Assembly (NCBI RefSeq): GCF_001417775.1
Contig: NZ_BBZJ01000015.1
Location: 124,001 to 188,000, forward strand
DNA length: 64,000 nucleotides
Direction of reading: 5' to 3'
Source: Streptomyces sp. TP-A0356
GTDB taxonomy: Bacteria > Actinomycetota > Actinomycetes > Streptomycetales > Streptomycetaceae
How positions within the stretch are numbered: the first letter of the stretch is position 1; the number at the start of each line of letters is the position of its first letter. The translations under genes and the position numbers were made by a program. This document shows, one piece after another, positions 26,616 through 35,672 of this stretch. The notes under the pieces are model-generated. The model was not told the DNA's origin. It saw only the letters and a list, made by a program, of their open reading frames with translations, and searched no databases.

Positions 26616-26724
26616 CGGGCGTCGATGGCCCCGGACTTCGCCGGTGACAACTGCTTTGCGTGGCCTCACCTTTGGGCAGAACCTGTGCGTCGTGGGTGTC
26701 CGAAGTACACCGGGGGGTGGCCCG

Positions 26725-27921
26725 ATGGGCGACACACAGGACAGCGCACGAAAGGTCCACAGGGACAGCGGGCCGCCCGGATGCCCGGTGAGCCGGGCGG
26801 CGGACGGCAGCTGGCAGGTTCGCGGTTACGCGGCTGCCCGTGCCGTGCTGCGCAGTTCCGAGACGGTGCAGGCCGGCCTCGGTATCGAATCGGTGGAGAA
26901 GCTGCCCCGGCGGATTCGTCGCCCCGTGCTCTACCAGGACGGACCCGGACACCGCGAGCAGCGGCGGCGGACCGCCCGGTTCTTCACGCCCCGGCGCGTG
27001 AGCGAGCACTACCGCGAGGTCGTCGTGCGCATCGTCGAGGAACAGTTGTCGGTGCTGCGTGCCGCCGGTCAGGCACAGCTCGCCGACCTGAGCTTCAGCG
27101 TGGCGATCGCCGTGGCGAGCGACATCATCGGCCTGCGGCACAGCAGGCCCGGCATCCGGCAACGGCTGGAAGCCTTCTTCCCCGAAGAGTTCGGCACCCC
27201 GGGACTGACCAGCCCGCACGGCATCTACTGGCTTGTGCGCCAGAACATCAACTGGCTCCGCATCTACGTCGCCGACGTCCGGCCCGCGATACGCGCGCAC
27301 CGCCGCAAGCAGCGCGACGACCTGATCTCCCATCTGCTCGCCGACGGCTGTTCGGACGCCGAGATCCTCGGCGAGTGCCTGACCTTCGCCGCCGCCGGAA
27401 TGATCACCACACGCGAGTTCATCTGTGTCGCCGCCTGGCACCTGTTCAGCGACAACAGCCTGCGCGACCGCTACCGCGCGGCCGAGGAACCCGAGCGGCT
27501 CGACATCCTCCAGGAGATCCTGCGGCTGGAGCCCGTCGTGGCGCGGCTGTGCCGGCGTGCCACCGCCGAGCTGACGTTGCCGACCGAGGACGGGCCCGCC
27601 ACCGTCATGCCGGGCGAGCTTGTCGCCGTCCTCGTCGACAACGCCAACACGGACCCGGCGACCGTCGGCGACGACCCATACCTCCTCCTCCCAGGCCGGA
27701 CCCTGGCGCTGGGCCCTGGCGCCGCCGGTCTGTCCTTCGGGGACGGAGCCCACCGCTGTCCGGGAGCCGGGGTCGCGATCCTGGAGGCGGACGTGTTCCT
27801 GAGCCGGCTCTTCGCGCTCGACGGCGTACGGATGACGAGTGAGCCGCGCGTCTCCTTCAAGGACGAGATCGGGAGTTACGAGATCAGGAACCTGACCGTG
27901 GCGGTGCCACCGCCGCGCTAG
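26725..27921 (+). CDS. Cytochrome P450
   Basis: A 398-residue soluble bacterial P450. The heme-thiolate loop is FGDGAHRCPGAGVA (Cys ligand), the K-helix ExxR is EILR in LQEILRLEP, and the I-helix oxygen-activating motif is FAAAGMITTREF. ATG at 26725 is preferred because a G-rich ribosome site lies just before it; the frame is open to 26644. No ferredoxin or reductase gene is nearby. The substrate is unknown; it follows the HxlR gene by about 110 bp and may share its control. Confidence 0.9.
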   Translation: MGDTQDSARKVHRDSGPPGCPVSRAADGSWQVRGYAAARAVLRSSETVQAGLGIESVEKLPRRIRRPVLYQDGPGHREQRRRTARFFTPRRVSEHYREVVVRIVEEQLSVLRAAGQAQLADLSFSVAIAVASDIIGLRHSRPGIRQRLEAFFPEEFGTPGLTSPHGIYWLVRQNINWLRIYVADVRPAIRAHRRKQRDDLISHLLADGCSDAEILGECLTFAAAGMITTREFICVAAWHLFSDNSLRDRYRAAEEPERLDILQEILRLEPVVARLCRRATAELTLPTEDGPATVMPGELVAVLVDNANTDPATVGDDPYLLLPGRTLALGPGAAGLSFGDGAHRCPGAGVAILEADVFLSRLFALDGVRMTSEPRVSFKDEIGSYEIRNLTVAVPPPR

Positions 27922-28006
27922 AAGCTCGGGGGTGGCCCGGCATCGCGGGCGTCGTGGTGAAGCGATGAGCTGTGCATCGTTGCAAACGACTGGGAGCGCG
28001 GGTGCG

Positions 28007-28048
28007 GGCCCGGTCCGCCCGCTGCCGAAGCGGCGGGCGGACCGGGCC
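28007..28048. terminator. Strong bidirectional terminator
   Basis: A perfect 16-bp stem (GGCCCGGTCCGCCCGC and its complement) around a 10-base loop, between the convergent P450 (ends 27921) and GH2 (ends 28148) genes. Confidence 0.88.
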
Positions 28049-28147
28049 GGTGACCGTCACGGTGGGGGCGCGGGCAGTCGTCCGGCGCGGCGGGGAGGCG
28101 TTGGCCGGTTCTGCCCGGGTGTCAGAGCTCCGAACCGTTCGGAGCCC

Positions 28148-30763
28148 TCAGGGGCACCCCGCCGGTACCGCCCGTGACGCGTCGGCGATCAGCGCGTCCT
28201 GGGCCGCCTTCAACCGCCGCACATCGGGCTTGGTCACCTTGCGGTCGTACGTCATCAGGCCGTTGAGCTCGCCCTCGACGTCCGAGATCTGCGTGTACAC
28301 CGCGCCGTTGCCGCCGTGGCAGGCCAGCGCGTGCACCTCGGTCAGCTTCCGCAGGTAGTCGTCGGTGTAGGTCGTGGGGTCGACGTCGACGTACGACTGC
28401 TGCACCGACCAGGCGTGACCGGGCACCGCGAGGCCCAGTCCTCCGTACTCGCCGCTGACCAGGGCCCGTTGGCCGTCCGGGTGCGGCGGCAGGGCCGGGC
28501 TGGGGTAGCCGTGCTCGTCCATGATGTCGCCGGCTCCGCCGTCGGCCCCGAGGTTGAGGCCGGACATGTTGTTGACCAGCCGGGTGGGGTCCCAGGACTT
28601 GGCCTGGGAGGCAACGCGGCCGACGTCGTACTGGCCCCAGCCCTCGTTGAACACGACCCACATGACGACCGCCGGGCTGCTGATGTGCTCGTCGATCATC
28701 TGCTTCATCTCACGCTCGTACTCGGCGCGGGCGGCGGGCGACGGGTTCACGCCCGCCGTCATCGCCGGCATGTCCTGCCACACCAGCAGGCCGAGCCGGT
28801 CGGCCCAGTAGAACCAGCGGTCGGGTTCGACCTTGATGTGCTTGCGGACCGCGTTGAAGCCCATCTTCTTGTGCATCTTCAGGTCGTGGGCGAGTGCCGC
28901 GTCGCTCGGCGCGGTGTACAGGCCGTCCGGCCAGAAGCCCTGGTCGAGGGTGGCCATCATGAACACCGGCTTGCCGTTGAGGACCGTGCGCGGGACGCCG
29001 TCGACCTTCTGCACCGAGATGGAGCGCATGCCGAAGTAGCTGCCGACGCGGTCGTCGCCGACGCTCACCCTCAGGCCGTAGAGGAACGGGTCGTCGGGGG
29101 ACCACAGACGGGCGTGCGGGATCTGGAGGGTGAGGGGCCGGCCGGTGCGGCCGGTCGCGACGGCGACCTTGTGCCGGCCGTCGTAGGCGGTGGCCGTGAT
29201 CCGTACGCCGTCGCGGACGCCCTGCGGCTCTACGGTGAGCGTGCCGCTGTCGACATGCGGGGTCAGCTTCAGCTGCTCGACGTGGTCGGCGGCCACCGGC
29301 TCCAGCCACACGGTCTGCCAGATGCCGGAGGTCGGGGTGTACCAGATGCCGCTGGGGTCGAGGCGCTGCTTGCCGAGGGGCGGGTTCTCGCCGTTCGCGG
29401 CGTCCGTCGGGTCGTGGACGCCGACGATGAGCTCCTGGGTGCGGCCGGGCTTGAGGGCGTCGGTGATGTCGGCGCTGAACTTGTCGTAGCCGCCCTGGTG
29501 TTCGGCGACCTCCGTGCCATTGACGTAGACCTTGGCCCGCCAGTCGACCGCGCCGAAGTTCAGTTGCAGCCGCTTGTGGTCACCGATCCTCCAGCCGGAG
29601 GGGACGGTGAAGGTGCGGCGGTACCACATCCGGTCCTCGTGCCGTTCGATGCCCGAGAGCTGGGACTCGACGGGGTACGGGACGAGGATCCGCTCGGCGA
29701 GGTCGCGGCCCACGGGCGGCTGTTCGTCCGCCTTGGCCGCGGCGAACTGCCAGCTGCCGTTGAGGTTCTGCCAGGCGTCACGGGTGAGCTGGGGCCTTGG
29801 GTATTCGCGGTGGGCGTTGGCCGGGGTGACGTCGTCCGCCCACTTGGTGCGCAGCTGGTAGGTGGAGTGGTTGGCGCCGCTGCTCCAGAACGCGCTGACA
29901 ACGTTGCCGCTCTTGCCGGTCAGGCCGCCTTGGCCGTCGTAGCGGACGTCCGCCAGACCGGGCGCGGTGCCGGTCTTGTTGCCGACGACGGGCTCCTTCA
30001 GCGAGACGAGCAGGGACTTGGGGTCGGCCGGGTTCGGGCGGGCGGCGCCCAGTGGCCAGGTGGCTCCGCCGATCACGGCGTGGAGGTGGTCGGTGAGCCC
30101 GGCGGGCGGCGCGTCGAGCGCCTGCGCGAAGTCGAGTTGGAGAGTGCGGCCGTCCCGTTGGACGGTGGTGGCGATGGCGCCGTCGTAGGCGTACCCCTCG
30201 GGCAGCAGGAACGCCGACTGCGGTACGGCGGTCTTGGTCCCGCCGGGCGGGGTCCAGCGCACGTGGAGGTTGGAGCCTCCGTAGTGCTCGAAGTACTCGA
30301 CCTTGATGTCATAGGCCTTGCCGGAGGTCAACTCCACCGGTGCACCGGTCTGTTCGCGGTCCCAGTCGTCGACCCAGTGGTCGATGACGAGTCTGCCGTC
30401 GACCCAGAGGCGGAATCCGTTGTCCCCGATGATCGAGAAGGTGGTCGGGCCCGTCTTCTCCGGGACGATGCGCCCGGTCCAGCGGACACTGACGTCGTCG
30501 TCCTGCCCGGTGGCCGACTTCAGGCGGGACTCCAGGGAGTCGAAGTCGAGCTGTGGGTCGAATCCGGTGGCCTTGAGCTGGGCGAAGTCAAAGGCTCCGG
30601 GGGCCGATTGGGTGTAGTACTCGCCCTTGAGGCCGTGGACCTCGACGGGGTCGTTCGCCGCCGTCGCGGCTGCCGTGGCGGTCGGTGTCGCGGCCAGGCC
30701 GGCGAGGCCCAGCGCGGCCGCGAGCAGCAGGGACAGGCGGTGTCTGAGGGGTCTGATGCGCAC
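28148..30763 (-). CDS. Secreted PA14-GH2 glycosidase, possibly a galactofuranosidase
   Basis: An 871-residue exported enzyme: signal peptide (about 1-33), a PA14 carbohydrate-binding domain (about 45-190, with FSIIGDNGFRLWVDGRLVID), then a glycoside hydrolase family 2 sandwich-Ig-barrel. The acid/base Glu is in VFNEGWGQYD (about 705) and the nucleophile Glu in LVSGEYGG (about 768). The GTG at 30763 follows AGGAGG. It is divergent from a LacI gene and a YtfQRT/YjfF-like importer and shares an operator with the importer. By context it releases the sugar that the importer takes up. Galactofuranose is my best guess; beta-galactose or arabinofuranose remain possible. Confidence 0.86.
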   Translation of the reverse strand: MRIRPLRHRLSLLLAAALGLAGLAATPTATAAATAANDPVEVHGLKGEYYTQSAPGAFDFAQLKATGFDPQLDFDSLESRLKSATGQDDDVSVRWTGRIVPEKTGPTTFSIIGDNGFRLWVDGRLVIDHWVDDWDREQTGAPVELTSGKAYDIKVEYFEHYGGSNLHVRWTPPGGTKTAVPQSAFLLPEGYAYDGAIATTVQRDGRTLQLDFAQALDAPPAGLTDHLHAVIGGATWPLGAARPNPADPKSLLVSLKEPVVGNKTGTAPGLADVRYDGQGGLTGKSGNVVSAFWSSGANHSTYQLRTKWADDVTPANAHREYPRPQLTRDAWQNLNGSWQFAAAKADEQPPVGRDLAERILVPYPVESQLSGIERHEDRMWYRRTFTVPSGWRIGDHKRLQLNFGAVDWRAKVYVNGTEVAEHQGGYDKFSADITDALKPGRTQELIVGVHDPTDAANGENPPLGKQRLDPSGIWYTPTSGIWQTVWLEPVAADHVEQLKLTPHVDSGTLTVEPQGVRDGVRITATAYDGRHKVAVATGRTGRPLTLQIPHARLWSPDDPFLYGLRVSVGDDRVGSYFGMRSISVQKVDGVPRTVLNGKPVFMMATLDQGFWPDGLYTAPSDAALAHDLKMHKKMGFNAVRKHIKVEPDRWFYWADRLGLLVWQDMPAMTAGVNPSPAARAEYEREMKQMIDEHISSPAVVMWVVFNEGWGQYDVGRVASQAKSWDPTRLVNNMSGLNLGADGGAGDIMDEHGYPSPALPPHPDGQRALVSGEYGGLGLAVPGHAWSVQQSYVDVDPTTYTDDYLRKLTEVHALACHGGNGAVYTQISDVEGELNGLMTYDRKVTKPDVRRLKAAQDALIADASRAVPAGCP

Positions 30764-30808
30764 GGATCCTCCTTGGCTGAGGAAGGGTGGCGGCTCACTG
30801 CTTCAGTC

Positions 30809-30824
30809 TGTACAACGTTGGAAG
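30809..30824. promoter_or_regulatory. LacI operator between the GH2 and LacI genes
   Basis: TGTACAACGTTGGAAG contains the palindromic core CAACGTTG (30813-30820) typical of LacI-family sites. It lies 46 bp before the GH2 start and agrees at 14 of 16 positions with the complement of the site at 31987-32002 before the importer. Confidence 0.65.
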
Positions 30825-30920
30825 CACGGCAGTTGGCATGAGAGCACGGCTCCCGGCCGCTGTCCAGGGTCATGACAAGGCTCCGGATTCCGGAGCTCCC
30901 ATCGATGCCGAGGAGATCCC

Positions 30921-31934
30921 TTGCGGGTCAGCCTTAAGGACGTGGCCGAGCGGGCCGGCGTCTCGATCAAGACCGTGTCCAACGTCGTGAACAACTATCC
31001 GCATGTCACACCGGCGATGCGGGCCCGTGTGCAGGAGGCCATCGACGAACTGGGCTACCGGCCGAACCTGACCGCGCGGCACCTGCGCAAGGGCCGGACG
31101 GGCATCATCGCGCTCGCCGTCCCCGAACTCGGCAACCCCTACTTCGCGGAGCTGGCGAGTGCGGTGATCGACGCGGCGGCCGAGCACGAGTTCACGGTGC
31201 TGCTCGACCACACCCGTGGCAGACGGGAGCAGGAGGTACTGGTCAGCCAGGGTTTCAGGGCCCGGGTGATCGACGGGCTCATCCTCAGCCCGCTGGAGCT
31301 GGAGGCCGAGGACCTGCAGGGGCGGTCCGACGACGTGCCGCTGGTGCTGCTCGGCGAGCGGGAGTACGACGCTCCGCACGACCACATCGCCATCGACAAC
31401 GTGGCCGCCGCGCGGGCCGCGGTACGCCATCTGCTCGGCCGCGGCCGCACCCGCATCGCCTACCTCGGCGCCCGTACGGACTCCGCGAACCGCCCGGCCC
31501 ACCTGCGGCTCGTCGGCTGGCGCGAGGAGTTGGCCGCGGCGGGGGTGCCGGCGCCGGACGGCCTGGTGGTACCGGTCGGCGGCTGGGACCGGGACGACGG
31601 CGCCCGGGCCATGGCCCAGCTGCTCGACTCGGGCGTGCGGCCCGATGCCGTGTTCGCGCTCAACGACCTGATCGCGATCGGGGCGATGCGGGTGCTGCAC
31701 GAGCGCGGTCTGCGGGTGCCGTGGGACGTCGCCGTGGTGGGGTTCGACGACATCGCCGAGGGCCGCTTCGGTGCCGTGTCGCTGACCACGATCTCGCCGG
31801 ACAAGCAGGCCATCGCCCGCATGGCGGTGGCCTCGCTGCTGCGCAGCCTGTCGGGGCGCGGCGAGCCGGGCGGGCGCGAACTCACCGCGGAGTTCCGGCT
31901 GGTGGAGCGGGAGAGCACGCTCGGGCGCCGCTGA
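30921..31934 (+). CDS. LacI-family regulator of the sugar locus
   Basis: A 337-residue regulator. The helix-turn-helix is VSLKDVAERAGVSIKTVSNV at the N-terminus, followed by a hinge (ELGYRPNLTARHLRKGRTG) and a sugar-binding effector domain (VPELGNPYFAELASAVIDAA ... VAVVGFDDIAEGRF). It starts with TTG at 30921, five bases after AGGAG. It lies between the GH2 gene and the importer, and the two matching operators place both under its control; it should be released by the sugar or a derivative. Confidence 0.9.
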   Translation: MRVSLKDVAERAGVSIKTVSNVVNNYPHVTPAMRARVQEAIDELGYRPNLTARHLRKGRTGIIALAVPELGNPYFAELASAVIDAAAEHEFTVLLDHTRGRREQEVLVSQGFRARVIDGLILSPLELEAEDLQGRSDDVPLVLLGEREYDAPHDHIAIDNVAAARAAVRHLLGRGRTRIAYLGARTDSANRPAHLRLVGWREELAAAGVPAPDGLVVPVGGWDRDDGARAMAQLLDSGVRPDAVFALNDLIAIGAMRVLHERGLRVPWDVAVVGFDDIAEGRFGAVSLTTISPDKQAIARMAVASLLRSLSGRGEPGGRELTAEFRLVERESTLGRR

Positions 31935-31986
31935 GGTCGGTACGGACCAGCGAGCCGAAATCTCGGACGGGAGGGTTTACAGCCCC

Positions 31987-32002
31987 CTTCCAACGATGTA
32001 AA
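31987..32002. promoter_or_regulatory. LacI operator before the sugar importer
   Basis: CTTCCAACGATGTAAA is the inverted near-copy (14 of 16) of the operator near the GH2 gene. A TTTACA at 31976-31981 also pairs as an inverted repeat with its TGTAAA end. It lies about 100 bp before the binding-protein start. Confidence 0.6.
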
Positions 32003-32100
32003 TACCTCCCCTGAACAACGTGCACGCCGAGTTGACCGCAAGAGCCGTCCTTCCCCGTAAGCGCTCTCAGCGCCGGGGCCGCGCCGTTTGGGGAACTCCC

Positions 32101-33198
32101 ATGAAGCACACCGCATCACTGCGTCGCACCTCTGTACGGGCACTGCTCGCCACCGGCCTCGTCACGAGCCTGGCGCTCATGACCGGATGCACCAAGTCCG
32201 AAGGCAGCTCCGGCAACGGCAAGGCCGCCTCGCAGCAGCAGGACTCCGGCCAGGTCGTCGCCTCACCGAGCGGCGGTTCCGGACCGACCTGCGCCATCGA
32301 CGCCTACGGCGGCAAGAAGCTGGACCTGAGGTCCGCCGCCGTCGGTTTCTCCCAGTCCGAGAAGGAGGCCAACCCCTTCCGCATCGCGGAGACCGCCTCC
32401 ATCAAGGCCGAAGCCCAGAAGCGGGGCGTCAGACTCCTCACCTCCAACGCTCAGTCGCAGTTCTCCAAGCAGATCAGCGATGTCCAGGACCTCATCGCCA
32501 AGGGCGCGGACCTCCTGGTCATCGCCCCGCTCAACTCCGACGGCTGGGAACCGGTCCTGCGCACCGCGTCCGCCAAGCACATCCCCATCGTGACGATCGA
32601 CCGCAAGATCAACGCAGCCGCCTGCAAGGACTATGTGAGCTTCATCGGCTCGGACTTCGTCGAGCAGGGCAAGCGGGCCGCCGACCGGATGATCGCGGCG
32701 ACCGGCGGCCAGGGCGAGATCGCCATCCTGCTCGGCGCGGCGGGCAACAACGTCACCACCGAACGGACCAAGGGCTTCGAGGACCGGATCAAGGAGAAGG
32801 CGCCCGGCCTCAAGATCGTCTTCCGTCAGACCGGTGACTTCGCCCGTGAGAAGGGCCAGTCGGTCACCGAGAACCTGATCCAGTCCAAGCCGGGGATCAA
32901 GGGCATCTACGCCGAGAACGACGAGATGGGTCTCGGCGCCGTCAACGCTCTCAAGGGCGCAGGCAAGAAGCCCGGCGACGTGAAGATCGTGACGATCGAC
33001 GGCACTCGCAACGCCGTGCAGGGCATCGTGGACGGCTGGATCGACGGCGTGATCGAGTCGAACCCGCGCTTCGGGCCGCTGGCCTTCCAGACCCTGGACG
33101 CGTTCACCCAGGGCCAGAAGGTGGCGCAGGACATCGTCATCCAGGACAGCTCCTACACCGCGAGCAACGCGAAGTCCGACCTGGGCAAGGCCTACTGA
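32101..33198 (+). CDS. Sugar-binding lipoprotein, YtfQ-like
   Basis: A 365-residue periplasmic-binding-protein type 2b lipoprotein: signal peptide ending in a LALMTGC lipobox, a Ser/Gln-rich linker, then the ribose-binding fold with VGFSQSEKEANPFRIAETAS, DLLVIAPLNSDGWEPVL, IVTIDRKI and a conserved IYAENDEMGLGAVNAL. The NPFRxAET wording is characteristic of YtfQ, which in E. coli binds galactofuranose. ATG at 32101 is the lipoprotein start; the upstream open frame is not needed. First gene of the importer operon. Confidence 0.88.
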   Translation: MKHTASLRRTSVRALLATGLVTSLALMTGCTKSEGSSGNGKAASQQQDSGQVVASPSGGSGPTCAIDAYGGKKLDLRSAAVGFSQSEKEANPFRIAETASIKAEAQKRGVRLLTSNAQSQFSKQISDVQDLIAKGADLLVIAPLNSDGWEPVLRTASAKHIPIVTIDRKINAAACKDYVSFIGSDFVEQGKRAADRMIAATGGQGEIAILLGAAGNNVTTERTKGFEDRIKEKAPGLKIVFRQTGDFAREKGQSVTENLIQSKPGIKGIYAENDEMGLGAVNALKGAGKKPGDVKIVTIDGTRNAVQGIVDGWIDGVIESNPRFGPLAFQTLDAFTQGQKVAQDIVIQDSSYTASNAKSDLGKAY

Positions 33199-33199
33199 G

Positions 33200-34717
33200 A
33201 TGCTCACGGTCACCGGACTGTGCAAGACCTTCCCCGGCGTACGGGCGCTGTCCGACGTGGACTTCACCGCCCGCGCCGGAGAGGTGCACGCCCTGGTCGG
33301 CGAGAACGGCGCGGGCAAGTCGACGCTGATCAAGGTGCTCACCGGCGTCCACCAGCCCGACGCGGGAGAGGTCACCTACGACGGCACCCCCGTCCGCTTC
33401 GCCACTCCCCTGGGGGCACAGCAGGCGGGCATCTCCACCGTCTACCAGGAGGTCAACCTCGTCCCGCTGCTGAGCGTCGCCCGCAACCTCTTCCTCGGCC
33501 GCGAGCCACGCGGACGACTCGGCCTCATCGACTTCGGCCGTATGCACCGCGCGGCGGACGAGACCCTGCGCGGCCTCGGCATCCGGGTCGACGTACGCCG
33601 ACCCCTGCGCGAACTCGGCGTCGGCGCCCAGCAGATGGTGGCCCTCGCCCGGGCCGTCGCGATCGACGCCCGGGTGGTGATCATGGACGAGCCCACCTCG
33701 TCGCTGGAGCCGCGGGAGGTGAGCACGCTCTTCGGGGTGATCCGCACGTTGCGCGAACGCGGCATCGCGGTGATCTACGTCAGTCACCGCATGGACGAGC
33801 TCTACGAGATCTGCGACGCGGTCACCGTGCTGCGCGACGGCCGGGTGGTGCACAGCGGACGGCTCGCCGATCTCGACCGGCTCCGTCTGGTGGCGCTGAT
33901 GCTCGGGCGGGAGATCGGCGAGGTGCGCCAGGAAGGCCTGACGAAGTTCACCGGCTCCCATGACGCGGCGGCCCAACCGGTCCTCGAAGCGATGGGGTTG
34001 ACGGTGCGGCATCGGCTGAACGACGTCTCGCTGTCCCTGCGTCCCGGCGAGGTGGTCGGCCTGGGCGGACTGCTCGGCTCCGGGCGCAGCGAGACCGCGA
34101 AGGCCATCGCGGGCGCGCTGCCCGTCGACGGCGGCCGGGTCGTCGTGGCCGGTGTGCCGGTGCGCGGCGGCTCCACCGCGGCGGCGATCCGGGCCGGCAT
34201 CAGCCTGCTGCCCGAGGACCGCAAGACCGAGGGGATCGTGCCGGGCCTGTCGGTGCGGGAGAACATCGCGCTGGCCGCGCTGCCGGAGCTGTCGCGCTTC
34301 GGCCTGGTCGACGACGCCCGCATCGACCGCATCGTCGAAACCTTCGTGAAGCGGCTGCGCATCAAGGCCTCGAGCCCCCATCAGAAGGTCGGCGAACTGT
34401 CCGGCGGCAACCAGCAGAAGGTGCTGCTGGCGCGGTGGCTCGCACTGCATCCGAAGGTTCTGCTGCTCGACGAGCCGACGCGCGGCATCGACGTGGGCGC
34501 CAAGGCGGAGGTGCAGGCACTCGTCGACGAACTGGCCGACGATGGCCTCGCCGTCCTCCTGATCTCCTCCGACACGGAGGAACTGATCGAGGGCAGCGAC
34601 CGCGTCGTCGTCCTCAAGGACGGTGCGGTGGTGCGCGAGTTGACGGGCGACGCCGTCACCGAGGACGAGCTGATGCGCGCGATCGCCGCCGTACCGGCGG
34701 GAGGGCACGATGACTGA
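33200..34717 (+). CDS. Sugar ABC transporter double ATPase, YtfR-like
   Basis: A 505-residue protein with two ATPase halves. The first has Walker A GENGAGKSTLIKVLTGVH and Walker B VVIMDEPTSSLEPREV. The second has a degenerate Walker A (GSGRSETAKAIAG) but a full signature LSGGNQQKVLLARWL and VLLLDEPTRGIDVG. This asymmetry is normal for the RbsA/YtfR family. ATG at 33200 is two bases after the binding-protein stop. It powers the two permeases that follow. Confidence 0.92.
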   Translation: MLTVTGLCKTFPGVRALSDVDFTARAGEVHALVGENGAGKSTLIKVLTGVHQPDAGEVTYDGTPVRFATPLGAQQAGISTVYQEVNLVPLLSVARNLFLGREPRGRLGLIDFGRMHRAADETLRGLGIRVDVRRPLRELGVGAQQMVALARAVAIDARVVIMDEPTSSLEPREVSTLFGVIRTLRERGIAVIYVSHRMDELYEICDAVTVLRDGRVVHSGRLADLDRLRLVALMLGREIGEVRQEGLTKFTGSHDAAAQPVLEAMGLTVRHRLNDVSLSLRPGEVVGLGGLLGSGRSETAKAIAGALPVDGGRVVVAGVPVRGGSTAAAIRAGISLLPEDRKTEGIVPGLSVRENIALAALPELSRFGLVDDARIDRIVETFVKRLRIKASSPHQKVGELSGGNQQKVLLARWLALHPKVLLLDEPTRGIDVGAKAEVQALVDELADDGLAVLLISSDTEELIEGSDRVVVLKDGAVVRELTGDAVTEDELMRAIAAVPAGGHDD

Positions 34718-35672
34718 CCTGGCCCTCGCCCGCGGCACGGTGGACCGCGACCGGGCACTGCGCCTGCTGCGGAACTACGGCGTCTACGGCGGCGTCGTGG
34801 TCCTGCTGCTCTTCAACTTCGCCTTCACTGCGCACTTCGCCTCCGCCGAGAACTTCCGCACCCAGGCCGTACAGGTGGCCCCCGTACTGATCGTCGCGCT
34901 CGGCATGGCCCTCGCGATCGGCACCGAGGGCGTCGACCTGTCGGTGGGCTCGGTCATGGCCCTGGCCACCTCGCTGCTGTCGCTCTACCTGGGGTACGGC
35001 CCCTGGGTCGCCACGCCGATCGCGATCGTCGGGGGCATCGTGGTCGGCGTCGCCAACGGGGCGCTGATCGCCTTCGTGGGCGTGCAGCCCATCGTCGCCA
35101 CGCTCGCCCTCATGGTCGCCGCCCGTGGCCTCGCGCTGGTCCTGCTGCCCCAGCTCAAGGACGTCCACGACCCCGGCATGGCCGCCCTCGGTTCCGGTGA
35201 CGTGCTGGGCATCCCCTACCTCGTCCTCATCGCGGTCGCGCTCGCGCTGCTCGTGGCGTTCGTCGTCAAACGCTCCACGTTCGGGCGGCAGTTGCCGGCC
35301 ATCGGCGACAGCCGTCCGGCGGCCCGACTCGCGGGGCTGCCCGTGCGCCGGGTCCTCGTCGTCGTGTACGTCTGCTCCGGCGCGCTGGCGGCGATCGCGG
35401 GCGTGCTGGCCACCGCCCGGCTGACCGCCAGCGACCCCACCTCCCTGGGCACGCTGATGGAGCTGTCCGCCATCACGGCGGTGGTCGTCGGGGGCACCCC
35501 GCTCAGCGGTGGCCGGGTCCGCGTCGGCGGCACGGTCGCGGGCGCCGTACTGATCCAGCTGCTCACCACCACGCTCATCAAGCACGACCTGCCGCCGTCG
35601 TGGACGCAGATCGCGCAGGCCGTGGTGATCGTCGGTGCTGTCCACGTCGCGCGCGAACGGGGGAAACGATGA
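34710..35672 (+). CDS. Sugar ABC transporter permease, YtfT-like
   Basis: A 320-residue RbsC-type membrane protein with about ten helices. Family signatures are ALGMALAIGTEGVDLSVGSV and ITAVVVGGTPLSGGRVRVGG. Its start overlaps the ATPase gene by eight bases. With the next gene it forms the two-permease core seen in E. coli YtfT/YjfF. Confidence 0.9.
   Translation: MTDLALARGTVDRDRALRLLRNYGVYGGVVVLLLFNFAFTAHFASAENFRTQAVQVAPVLIVALGMALAIGTEGVDLSVGSVMALATSLLSLYLGYGPWVATPIAIVGGIVVGVANGALIAFVGVQPIVATLALMVAARGLALVLLPQLKDVHDPGMAALGSGDVLGIPYLVLIAVALALLVAFVVKRSTFGRQLPAIGDSRPAARLAGLPVRRVLVVVYVCSGALAAIAGVLATARLTASDPTSLGTLMELSAITAVVVGGTPLSGGRVRVGGTVAGAVLIQLLTTTLIKHDLPPSWTQIAQAVVIVGAVHVARERGKR

Noticed and set aside
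28316..30841. A long (841-codon) frame antisense to the GH2 gene
   Set aside because: Its composition is typical of a high-G+C shadow and no domain is recognisable, whereas the opposite strand encodes a full GH2 enzyme.
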